From: Arthrobacter psychrochitiniphilus
Lineage (GTDB): Bacteria > Actinomycetota > Actinomycetes > Actinomycetales > Micrococcaceae
NCBI RefSeq assembly: GCF_003185915.1
Contig: NZ_QHLZ01000005.1
Span: 1 to 64,000 of the forward strand
DNA: 64,000 nt
Direction: 5' to 3'
In this document: piece after piece, positions 24,919-32,861 of the stretch
Numbering within the stretch: the first letter of the stretch is position 1
Layout of the letters: the number at the start of each line of letters is the position of its first letter
Position numbers and translations under genes: made by a program
The notes under the pieces: model-generated
What the model was told of the DNA's origin: nothing
Database searches by the model: none
Seen by the model: the letters and a program-made list of their open reading frames with translations, nothing else

Positions 24919-26058
24919 TTACGCCACGTGGCGCTCAGCAACACCGTTGTAAGCGCTCAAGGGGCGGATCAGGGCATTAGCCGCGCGCTGCTCCATGATG
25001 TGTGCCGTCCACCCGGTGATGCGTGAGGCGATGAACAACGGCGTGAACATGTCAGTATCGAAGCCCATCAGGTGGTAGGTGGGCCCGGCGGGGTAGTCAA
25101 GGTTGGGCTTGATAGCCTTGGCCTCGCCCATGGCCTCCTCCAGACCGTCGTAAAGGCCCATCATTTCCGGACGTTTGTAGTGCGTGATCATCCGCTCCAA
25201 CGCAGCCTTCATGGTGGGGACGCGGGAATCGCCGTTCTTGTAGACCCGGTGGCCGAACCCCATGATCTTCTTCTTCGCGGCCAGAGCATCCTCCATCCAC
25301 GCCTTGGCTCGGGTGGCGGCCTCCTCCCTCGATTCGTCGGAACGGATGCCCAGCTCCTCGAAGGTGTGCATAACTGCCTCGTTGGCTCCGCCATGCAGCG
25401 GGCCCTTGAGTGCACCGATTGCGCCGGTGACGGCCGAGTGCAGATCCGAGAGCGTGGAGGTGATGACCCGTGCCGTGAACGTTGAAGCGTTGAAGGAGTG
25501 CTCGGCGTAGAGGACCATGGAGACGCGGAACGCATCCACCACCTCGGGTGCCGCCTCTTCGCCGAAGGTCATCCACAAAAAGTTCGCTGAGTAGTCCAAA
25601 TCCGTGCGAGGCTGAACAATTCCCAAACCACGACGGCGGCGCTGATCGTAGGCAACCACGGCAGGGAACTGTGCAAACAGTGACTGTGCCTTATCCAGCT
25701 CAGCCTCGGGGGAGGAGTCCTGTGCCAGGGCATGGTTGGCTCCCATGACGGAGACCGCTGTGCGGCCCACATCCATGGGGTGGCAATCCAACGGCAATAG
25801 GTCAATGGCGGCCTTGACGCGTGAATCCAGTGACCGGTTGGCCCGCTCAAAGGCTTCAAAAACAGTCAGTTCCTCCTCGCGGGGCAGTTCGCCGGTCCAC
25901 AGCAAAAGAGCTACTGCTTCAAAAGACTTGCTGGCTGCCAGCTCCTGGACCGGATAGCCGCGATAAAGCAACGAGTTTGAGTCCGGATTGACCTTGGAAA
26001 TGGCTGTGTAATCGGCAATGACCCCGGCAAGACCCTTGCGTACTTCTTCTTCACTCAC
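24919..26058 (-). CDS. prpC: 2-methylcitrate synthase / citrate synthase family
   Basis: The GTG at 26058 has AAGGAG eight bases upstream, giving 379 residues (VSEEEVRKGLAGVIADYTAISKV). Catalytic residues lie in GPLHGGANEAVM (His), GFGHRVYKNGDSR (His) and the Asp of LMGFDTDMFTPLF. Length and the SLLYRGYPVQELA motif fit the short, Gram-positive-type PrpC/citrate synthase family. In this operon it condenses propionyl-CoA with oxaloacetate to 2-methylcitrate. It is the last gene of prpD-prpB-prpC, 49 bp after prpB. Confidence 0.92.
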   Translation of the reverse strand: MSEEEVRKGLAGVIADYTAISKVNPDSNSLLYRGYPVQELAASKSFEAVALLLWTGELPREEELTVFEAFERANRSLDSRVKAAIDLLPLDCHPMDVGRTAVSVMGANHALAQDSSPEAELDKAQSLFAQFPAVVAYDQRRRRGLGIVQPRTDLDYSANFLWMTFGEEAAPEVVDAFRVSMVLYAEHSFNASTFTARVITSTLSDLHSAVTGAIGALKGPLHGGANEAVMHTFEELGIRSDESREEAATRAKAWMEDALAAKKKIMGFGHRVYKNGDSRVPTMKAALERMITHYKRPEMMGLYDGLEEAMGEAKAIKPNLDYPAGPTYHLMGFDTDMFTPLFIASRITGWTAHIMEQRAANALIRPLSAYNGVAERHVA

Positions 26059-26107
26059 AGTGTGCACTCCTTCTTCATGCGACTTTGCATTGTGGATCCC
26101 TGTAGAC

Positions 26108-27037
26108 CTAGAGGTTCGAGTTGTTGCTTTCGATGTCAAGACTGGGAATTTGGAAGTTAAAAATCCCAGTATCGAAGTGGTTGTACGCCTCATAGTCAAC
26201 CAGATCATAAAGACGGGCCCGCGTCAGCATTTGTGCCACGGAACTTTCTTGTGTGCCGTTGGCAGCAATCGCGTCCAAAACCCGCTCGGCCGCACCCATG
26301 GCACTACGCAACAGCGTGACCGGATAAATGATCATGGCAACGCCTGCCGCGGCCAAGTCGTCACGGGTGAACAACTCGCTCTTGCCAAACTCCGTCATAT
26401 TCGCCAAAACCGGCACGTCCACAGCCTTACACACAGCCTCAAACTCCGCCACAGATTTCATGGCTTCCGGGAAGATCGCATCCGCCCCGGCATCAACAAG
26501 CGCCTTGGCCCGGTCAATGGCCGCATCCAAGCCTTCCACGACACGGATGTCGGTGCGGGCCATGATCAAAAAGTTCGGATCGCGCCGGGCATCGGCGGCG
26601 GCGGCAATGCGCTTGATAGCCGTATCCAGATCCACCATGTTCTTCCCGTCCAGGTGGCCGCAGCGCTTGGGGTTGAACTGGTCCTCAATATGGCAACCAG
26701 CCAGCCCGGCATTTTCCAGTTCTTGGATGGTGCGGGCCACATTCATGGGCTCACCAAAACCGGTATCGGCGTCAATCAGGCACGGCAGATCCGTCATCCG
26801 CGCAATTTGCCCGCCGCGGGTGGCCACCTCGGTCAACGTGGTCATGCCAATATCTGGCAGGCCCAGATCGTTGGCGAGGACCGCGCCCGAGATGTAGACG
26901 CCGTCGAACTTCTTTTCCTCAATGAGCCGGGCTGAGAGCGGGTTGAAGGCGCCAGGGAACTGGCGTGCCGCGCCCGGAACCAGCATGGCACGCAGATCCC
27001 GGCGCTTGGCCTCAGGGGTCTTCTTGGAGTACAACAT
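26108..27037 (-). CDS. prpB: Methylisocitrate lyase
   Basis: The 309-residue ICL/PEP-mutase-family enzyme splits 2-methylisocitrate into pyruvate and succinate. It shows FDGVYISGAVLANDLGLPDIGMTTL, LIDADTGFGEPMNVARTIQELENAG, and the catalytic loop NPKRCGHLDGK, where KRCGH matches the family's K(K/R)CGH motif. The ATG at 27037 follows the prpD stop almost immediately. The C-terminal tail ends SLDIESNNSNL. Confidence 0.95.
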   Translation of the reverse strand: MLYSKKTPEAKRRDLRAMLVPGAARQFPGAFNPLSARLIEEKKFDGVYISGAVLANDLGLPDIGMTTLTEVATRGGQIARMTDLPCLIDADTGFGEPMNVARTIQELENAGLAGCHIEDQFNPKRCGHLDGKNMVDLDTAIKRIAAAADARRDPNFLIMARTDIRVVEGLDAAIDRAKALVDAGADAIFPEAMKSVAEFEAVCKAVDVPVLANMTEFGKSELFTRDDLAAAGVAMIIYPVTLLRSAMGAAERVLDAIAANGTQESSVAQMLTRARLYDLVDYEAYNHFDTGIFNFQIPSLDIESNNSNL

Positions 27038-27038
27038 G

Positions 27039-28559
27039 TTAGAACAGGCCCTTGGGTGCGTTGGCCAGATCCACTACGCCGGGAGCTGCCTGAATGTTCA
27101 GCTGCTCCAGTTCTCCTGCGGCCAAGTTGGGCAGGTTCTCCGCTGCCGCAATGAAACGGGTAATCTCGGCTTCCTCCACGAGACCGGTGGCCAGGGTGCG
27201 GAACTTGTTGATGTACTGCGCGCGAGCGAAGGGCCGGGCGCCGAGCGGGTGGGCGTCTGCCACAGCAATCTCATCCGTGATGACCGTACCGTCGGTCAGG
27301 GTGATGACAACTGAGCCGCCGAAGGCCTTCTCGGAGATGTCCAGGGAGTGGTAGCGGCGCGTCCACTCTGCGTCCTCCTCCGTGGTGACCTTGTGCCACA
27401 GTTCCACCGTATCGGGGCGGGCGGCACGCTCGGGGGCGTAGGAGTCAACGTGGTGCCAGGAACCATCCTGCAGGGCCACGGCGAAAATGTAGGGGATGGA
27501 GTGGTCAAGGGTTTCCCGTGAGGCGGTGGGATCGTACTTCTGCGGATCGTTGGCTCCGGAGCCAATCACGTAGTGCGTGTGGTGGCTGGTCTTGATCAGG
27601 ATGCTGGCAACGTTGGCCGGGTCTGTGGCTTCCGGGTGTTCCTTGTTCAGCTTGCGGGCCAGATCGATCCAGGCCTGGGCCTGGTATTCGGCCGAGTGCT
27701 CCTTGGTGTACGTGTCCATGATGGCGCGCTTGGCTTCGCCGTCGGCCGGCAGCGGCACGGTGTACGCGGCGTCGGGACCATCCAGCATCCAGGCGATGAC
27801 GCCGTCTTCGCCCTCGTAGATCGGCACGGGGGAGGTTTGTCCGCGCATGGCACGGTCGGCTGCCTCAACAGCAAGCTTGCCGGCAAACGCGGGGGCGTGG
27901 GCCTTCCAGGTGGAGATTTCTCCCTTGCGTGACTGGCGGGTGGCCGTGGTGGTGTGCAGGCCCTGGCCGACGGCCTGGAAGATGGTCTCAACTTCAAGGT
28001 TCAGTAGGGTGCCGATGCCGGCGGCCGCGGAGGGGCCGAGGTGGGCGACGTGGTCGATCTTGTGTTCATGCAGGCAGATGGCCTTGACCAGGTTCACCTG
28101 AATCTCGTAGCCGGTGGCGATGGCGCGGACAAGGTCCGCCCCGTTGGCGCCGGTGTGCTGGGCGACAGCGAGGATCGGCGGGATGTTATCTCCCGGGTGG
28201 GAGTAGTCGGCAGCCAAGAAGGTGTCATGGTAATCGAGCTCGCGCACGGCCACACCGTTGGCCCAGGCCGCCCATTCGGGGGAGACCTTCTCTGTGATGC
28301 CGAAAACAGAGGCGCCGGTGCCGCCGGTTGAGGGTGCGTGGGTCAGTGCTTGGGCGCGGGCGGCCACGATGGGGCCGCGGTTCAGCGAGGCGATGGCGAC
28401 GGAGGCGTTGTCAATGACACGGTTGATGATCATGTCGGTGACCTCATCCGTGACGGCTACGGGGTCTGTGGCAACTTTGGCGATCTTGTAGGCTAGCTGG
28501 TCCTCGTGGGCCAGGTTCTCTTCGCTCTTGTACACGCGCACAAAGTGATCGATGGTCAT
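27039..28559 (-). CDS. prpD: 2-methylcitrate dehydratase
   Basis: The 506-residue MmgE/PrpD-family protein includes [55 protein letters not shown] and [68 protein letters not shown]. PrpD dehydrates 2-methylcitrate to 2-methyl-cis-aconitate independently of an Fe-S cluster. It is the first enzyme gene after the GntR gene, separated by 62 bp. Confidence 0.95.
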   Translation of the reverse strand: MTIDHFVRVYKSEENLAHEDQLAYKIAKVATDPVAVTDEVTDMIINRVIDNASVAIASLNRGPIVAARAQALTHAPSTGGTGASVFGITEKVSPEWAAWANGVAVRELDYHDTFLAADYSHPGDNIPPILAVAQHTGANGADLVRAIATGYEIQVNLVKAICLHEHKIDHVAHLGPSAAAGIGTLLNLEVETIFQAVGQGLHTTTATRQSRKGEISTWKAHAPAFAGKLAVEAADRAMRGQTSPVPIYEGEDGVIAWMLDGPDAAYTVPLPADGEAKRAIMDTYTKEHSAEYQAQAWIDLARKLNKEHPEATDPANVASILIKTSHHTHYVIGSGANDPQKYDPTASRETLDHSIPYIFAVALQDGSWHHVDSYAPERAARPDTVELWHKVTTEEDAEWTRRYHSLDISEKAFGGSVVITLTDGTVITDEIAVADAHPLGARPFARAQYINKFRTLATGLVEEAEITRFIAAAENLPNLAAGELEQLNIQAAPGVVDLANAPKGLF

Positions 28560-28621
28560 GATGTTCCTTTTCGCTTCGGTGAATCAAAAATGGGTGAAAA
28601 CTTTGGTGAGGTAAAAAATCT

Positions 28622-29257
28622 TTAGGCAGCTGTGCTCAATAAGTGGCGCAGGCTGTTGTCTAGATGGACGGTGGTGGCGGCACTGGCCACCGCCGGGTTG
28701 CCGTTGGAGATCGCCAGGGCAATGGCGGCATGTTCCCTGGCAGCATCACGTAGCCGGGCCGGGTTGTCCTTGCCCAGGCGCCGGACACGGACTAGATGAA
28801 CGCGCAGGTTTTTTAGAGCTTGCGCCAAATAGTGATTCGCCACGGCGGCATCCACCGCCACATCCAAGTCAGCCGCCAGCTGGTAGTAGTCCGCGCGGGT
28901 GGGGTCTTCTTCTGTGATGAGCTCCCCGGCGTTGGCGAGCTGGCGGTGCAGGGCGCTAAAAATTTCCGGTTCGCCCCGTTTGGCAGCCAGCTCGGCAGCC
29001 CGGCATTCCAGGGCTGAGCGTAGTTCAAAGAGCTCATCGAGATGATCGAGGGAAATTTTGCTGACCACCATGCCACGGCCGCTTTGCGGTTCCGCCAATC
29101 CCTCCGCCGTCAGTTTGGCCAAGGCTTCGCGGATGGGGGTGCGGGACACTCCCAACCGCTCAGAAAGCTCAACTTCGCCCAGCACCGTCCCGGGTGTGAG
29201 GCGCCAATTAATGATGTCGCTGTGCAACGTTGCATAGGCGCGATCGCTGGCTCGCAT
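28622..29257 (-). CDS. GntR-family (FadR/FCD subfamily) regulator of the propionate genes
   Basis: The 211-residue protein has an N-terminal winged HTH (LTPGTVLGEVELSERLGVSRTPIREALAKLTAEGLAEPQSGRGMVV) and an all-helical FCD effector domain (residues 80-205, HLDELFELRSALECRAAELAA...). FCD members bind small carboxylates, often with a metal. It is divergent from prpE and upstream of prpDBC. Two TGTATACA sites in the divergent promoter region match the half-sites typical of this family. Control of the methylcitrate genes in response to 2-methylcitrate or propionate is inferred. Confidence 0.9.
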   Translation of the reverse strand: MRASDRAYATLHSDIINWRLTPGTVLGEVELSERLGVSRTPIREALAKLTAEGLAEPQSGRGMVVSKISLDHLDELFELRSALECRAAELAAKRGEPEIFSALHRQLANAGELITEEDPTRADYYQLAADLDVAVDAAVANHYLAQALKNLRVHLVRVRRLGKDNPARLRDAAREHAAIALAISNGNPAVASAATTVHLDNSLRHLLSTAA

Positions 29258-29311
29258 GGTTCCTCCCAGTCGCCGGAATGTTTTGCTTATGGCAAATACA
29301 TTACCCGTCTA

Positions 29312-29319
29312 TGTATACA
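29312..29319. promoter_or_regulatory. Candidate GntR operator TGTATACA (site 1)
   Basis: This perfect 8-bp palindrome, in the context CTATGTATACAAAG, lies 55 bp upstream of the gntR start. FCD-type GntR proteins commonly bind palindromes centred on GTATAC. Confidence 0.6.
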
Positions 29320-29373
29320 AAGACCAGCAGTTTGCCGCCGTTATCTAGAGTATTTAGTAATTATCTCTATTTA

Positions 29374-29381
29374 TGTATACA
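29374..29381. promoter_or_regulatory. Candidate GntR operator TGTATACA (site 2)
   Basis: This second copy, in the context TTATGTATACACAAAG, sits 62 bp (about six helical turns) from site 1 and 85 bp upstream of prpE. Both copies share the flanks AT and CAAAG-like sequence. Same-face spacing would allow cooperative control of both divergent promoters. Confidence 0.6.
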
Positions 29382-29465
29382 CAAAGGCATGGCGGGTGAC
29401 TCGATTCAGCGATACTATGGCTCACATCACATCATCGAGTTTGGCTGGCGCAGGGAAGGTAACTC

Positions 29466-31361
29466 ATGGCACACAACGGCACTAGCTACCAGGACGAATA
29501 TCAACGCAGCATCGATGACCCGGAAGGTTTCTGGCTCGAGGCCGCACAAGCGCTCGATTGGGTGGTAGCGCCTCAGCAGGCGCACAGCGATGTAGATGCT
29601 CCTCTTAGCCGCTGGTTTCCCGATGGCGAGATGAACACCTCTTATAACGCTCTTGACAGGCATGTTGCGGCGGGTCGCGGAGATCAAATAGCCCTCATCC
29701 ATGACTCTGCCATGCGAGAAACAATCACGCGCTACACCTACAACGAACTTTTGGCCGCCGTGGCATCCTTCGCCGGGGTGTTACGCGCGCAGGGCGTGGG
29801 GAAGGGGGACAGGGTAATCATTTATCTGCCCATGATTCCCGAAGCCGCCATCGCCATGCTCGCGGCAGCGCGGCTCGGAGCCATCCATTCCGTAGTGTTT
29901 GGCGGCTTCGCAGCGAGTGAGCTGGCCATGCGAATCAAGGATGCCGCGCCCAAGGTCATCATCACAACCTCGGGCGGGCTGGAGCCAAACCGTAAGGTGG
30001 AATACCTGCCCACTGTCCGCGAGGCACTGGAGAAAGCCGGAGTTCCCGCGCTGCCCGTAGTGATCAAACACCGCGACGGATTTGCCACGCAGCCGGCAGA
30101 TCTAGGCTTCAATGCTGTGGATTGGGACACCGCTCTTGCCGCGGCCGTGCCCGCCGCGCCGGTGACTCTGAAGTCAACGGACCCGCTCTATGTGCTGTAT
30201 ACCTCCGGAACTACCGGCACGCCCAAGGGGGTGGTCCGGGATAACGGGGGACACGCCGTCGCACTTTTGTGGACCATGGCGAACCTTTACGATATCCACG
30301 CAGGTGACATCTGGTGGACGGCCTCGGATGTGGGCTGGGTGGTGGGCCATTCTTACATTGTGTATGGGCCGCTGCTGGCCGGTGCCACAACGCTGATGTA
30401 CGAGGGCAAGCCGGTGGGGACTCCGGACGCGGGTGCGTTCTGGCGTGTCATTGCCGAGCATGGCGTGAAGGCACTTTTCACGGCGCCCACGGCGATCCGG
30501 GCTATCCGGAAGATGGATCCTGAGGCTGTGCTGCTGAAGAAGTACAGCCTCGGCACTCTCCAAACGCTGTTCACTGCTGGTGAGCGGTTGGATAGCGATA
30601 CGTACCACTGGGCCTCACGCGTGCTGGAGGTGCCCGTGGTTGACCACTGGTGGCAGACTGAAACCGGGTGGGGCATTGTGGGAAATCCGCGCGGACTGGA
30701 TCCGCTGCCCATCAAGGCGGGCTCGCCCACACTGCCCATGCCCGGCTATCAGCTGGAAATTGTGGATGGCATGGGCGTCCCCGTGGGTGCGGGCGAGGAG
30801 GGGAACATTGTGCTGAGGTTGCCGCTGCCGCCTGGAACCCTGACCACGCTCTGGGGAGACGATCAGCGTTTTGTTGACTCATACCTTTCGGCATTCACGG
30901 GGTATTACGCCACGGGGGATTCCGGCTATGTGGATCAAGACGGCTATGTGTTTGTCATGGGCCGCACCGATGATGTCATCAATGTGGCCGGGCACCGGCT
31001 TTCCACAGGTGCCATAGAGCAAGTGGTGGGCAAGCACCCGGCCGTGGCTGAATGCGCTGTGATTGGGGTAGCGGATGTGCTCAAGGGCCAAAAAGCTGTG
31101 GGTTATATTGTGCTCAAATCCGGGGTGTCCATTACGCAGGAACAACTCCAGCTAGAACTTGTGGCCTTGGTGCGCAAGGAAATTGGGCCGGTGGCGGACT
31201 TCAGGAAAGCAATTATTGTTGACGCCCTGCCCAAGACCCGTTCAGGGAAAATTCTGCGTAAAACCATGCGCCAGATTGCCGACGGGAATGATTATGTGGT
31301 GCCGTCCACCATTGAGGACGGCTCAGTCATCGAGGCGCTTATTCCGTTCCTGCGCGGCTGA
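29466..31361 (+). CDS. prpE: Propionyl-CoA synthetase (acyl-CoA synthetase)
   Basis: The 631-residue AMP-forming ligase activates propionate. It has an ACAS N-terminal domain (YQDEYQRSIDDPEGFWLEAA), the phosphate-binding YTSGTTGTPKGVV, IWWTASDVGWVVGHSYIVYGPLL, DHWWQTETGWGI, the hinge YVFVMGRTDDVINVAGHRLSTG, and the catalytic Lys in KTRSGKILRKTMRQIADG, a site often regulated by acetylation. PrpE-type features and divergence from prpDBC favour propionate over acetate. It ends 21 bp from the convergent symporter gene. Confidence 0.92.
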   Translation: MAHNGTSYQDEYQRSIDDPEGFWLEAAQALDWVVAPQQAHSDVDAPLSRWFPDGEMNTSYNALDRHVAAGRGDQIALIHDSAMRETITRYTYNELLAAVASFAGVLRAQGVGKGDRVIIYLPMIPEAAIAMLAAARLGAIHSVVFGGFAASELAMRIKDAAPKVIITTSGGLEPNRKVEYLPTVREALEKAGVPALPVVIKHRDGFATQPADLGFNAVDWDTALAAAVPAAPVTLKSTDPLYVLYTSGTTGTPKGVVRDNGGHAVALLWTMANLYDIHAGDIWWTASDVGWVVGHSYIVYGPLLAGATTLMYEGKPVGTPDAGAFWRVIAEHGVKALFTAPTAIRAIRKMDPEAVLLKKYSLGTLQTLFTAGERLDSDTYHWASRVLEVPVVDHWWQTETGWGIVGNPRGLDPLPIKAGSPTLPMPGYQLEIVDGMGVPVGAGEEGNIVLRLPLPPGTLTTLWGDDQRFVDSYLSAFTGYYATGDSGYVDQDGYVFVMGRTDDVINVAGHRLSTGAIEQVVGKHPAVAECAVIGVADVLKGQKAVGYIVLKSGVSITQEQLQLELVALVRKEIGPVADFRKAIIVDALPKTRSGKILRKTMRQIADGNDYVVPSTIEDGSVIEALIPFLRG

Positions 31362-31382
31362 GGAGCCTATTGGTGGTGCTGG

Positions 31383-32666
31383 TTACTGCGGCAGGGCGTG
31401 CTCTTCGAGCAGGGCACCCTCTCCCGGCTCCATCGCTTCGTCGGCCGGATCTTGCGGCTGCGAACCCAGATGCCCGCGGGTGAGTTTGTTCATGATCAAG
31501 GCGATGGCTCCATCACCGGTGACGTTGGTGGCTGTGCCAAAGCTGTCCAAGGCAATATAGGCCGCGAACATGAGGCCTACCTCAACCTCGCCGAAGCCCA
31601 GCATCTGGACCAGCAAGCCTGCAGCAGCGGCGATGGCGCCACCTGGCACGCCCGGGGCTGCAATCATCATGACGCCGAGCATGAGGATGAACGGCAGGTA
31701 GGCGCTGAAGGAAATATCGCCGCCGGTAAGCAGTAGAACGGCAATGGAGAAGCAGGTGATCTTCACCATTGAACCGGAGAGGTGGATGGTGGCGCACAAC
31801 GGCACAACAAAGCCGGCCACCGAGTCAGAGACACCATTTTTCTTCGTTGACGCCAAGGTGACGGGGATCGTTGCGGCCGAGGAAGAGGTGCCGAGAGCCG
31901 TGAAGTAGGCGTCGCGCATGTTCCACAGGGCCTTGAACGGGTTGATCCCTGACATGGATCCGGCTACCGAATACTGTACTAGGAGAACAACAAACGTCAA
32001 GGCGAAGGACACCACGGCGACCAGCAAGAATTTTGTGACAACAATCATTGCCGAACCGCTTGCTGAGAGATCCATGAAAATGCCAAAGATGAACAGCGGC
32101 AGTGCGGGAACAATGATGCGCCGGATCACCGATTCAATAATGCTGCGGAACTCGATGGCACCGCGGAAGAGAATTTTACTATGGAAGGCCGTCAGGCCAA
32201 TGCCTATAACGAAGGCCAGCACCAGAGCGCTCATGACGCCAATCACCGGCGGCAAAACGATTTCCGTTGCAGAGTCACCGGCGCTGGCCACCACCGTCAA
32301 GTAAGGGGTGAAGCCGGAGCCGGAACCGTCACTAAGTGATTCAAGCCCTCCGCCGGAGAGTGGTGAGGTGAAGAGCCAACGGCTCACAAAATATGCAAGA
32401 AGCCCCGCGAGGACTGTGGAACCGTAGGCGATCCCGGCCGTGAGGCCAAGCCATTTCCCCGCACCCTTGCCCAGCTCGGCAATGGCCGGCATGACCAGGC
32501 CCAAGATGATCAGGGGAACAATAAAGCCCAGGAACCCGGAGAAGATGGAATTGTAGGTCAGAAATACGCTGCCCAGCCATATGGGCATCACGGGGCCTGT
32601 GAGAATACCCAAGATGATGGCCACGATGATCCAGCCAAGCAGGGGGATTGATTTCAGTAACTTCAT
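31383..32666 (-). CDS. Dicarboxylate/amino acid:cation symporter (DAACS family)
   Basis: The ATG at 32666 has GAGGA five bases upstream, giving 427 residues. There are eight TM helices plus re-entrant loops. The serine-rich hairpin is seen in ALGTSSSAATIPVTLASTKKNGVSD, and the substrate/cation motif in IALDSFGTATNVTGDGAIALIMNK. The family moves glutamate, aspartate, serine or C4-dicarboxylates with Na+ or H+. The precise substrate is not readable. A tandem repeat lies about 105-143 bp upstream. Confidence 0.9.
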   Translation of the reverse strand: MKLLKSIPLLGWIIVAIILGILTGPVMPIWLGSVFLTYNSIFSGFLGFIVPLIILGLVMPAIAELGKGAGKWLGLTAGIAYGSTVLAGLLAYFVSRWLFTSPLSGGGLESLSDGSGSGFTPYLTVVASAGDSATEIVLPPVIGVMSALVLAFVIGIGLTAFHSKILFRGAIEFRSIIESVIRRIIVPALPLFIFGIFMDLSASGSAMIVVTKFLLVAVVSFALTFVVLLVQYSVAGSMSGINPFKALWNMRDAYFTALGTSSSAATIPVTLASTKKNGVSDSVAGFVVPLCATIHLSGSMVKITCFSIAVLLLTGGDISFSAYLPFILMLGVMMIAAPGVPGGAIAAAAGLLVQMLGFGEVEVGLMFAAYIALDSFGTATNVTGDGAIALIMNKLTRGHLGSQPQDPADEAMEPGEGALLEEHALPQ

Positions 32667-32770
32667 GGGGGTCCTCGGGTTGGCTCGCGGGTCCGCGCAT
32701 TGGCGCGCAAGAATTATGTGGCGCAGGGCACGCCTTTGCAATAGTATGCGCAACTGGGTGGCCTATGTTA

Positions 32771-32809
32771 TTCCTGCACAGCATTCCTGCACAGCATTGG
32801 TGCACAGCA
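32771..32809. repeat. Three tandem 13-bp repeats upstream of the symporter gene
   Basis: TTCCTGCACAGCA occurs twice exactly (32771-32783 and 32784-32796), followed by TTGGTGCACAGCA (32797-32809). On the symporter's strand the unit reads TGCTGTGCAGGAA. They may be regulator binding sites or a slippage-generated repeat. Neither can be decided from sequence alone. Confidence 0.7.
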
Positions 32810-32848
32810 AGAAGCCGGTCACCCATGGATACAGGTGCCCGGCTTCTT
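32809..32848. terminator. Terminator hairpin after the hexosaminidase pseudogene
   Basis: AAGAAGCCGG (32809-32818) pairs with CCGGCTTCTT (32839-32848). The stem is extended internally by CACC/GGTG. It begins 14 bp past the pseudogene stop at 32862 on the - strand. Confidence 0.65.
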
Positions 32849-32861
32849 CACGCGTGGAACT

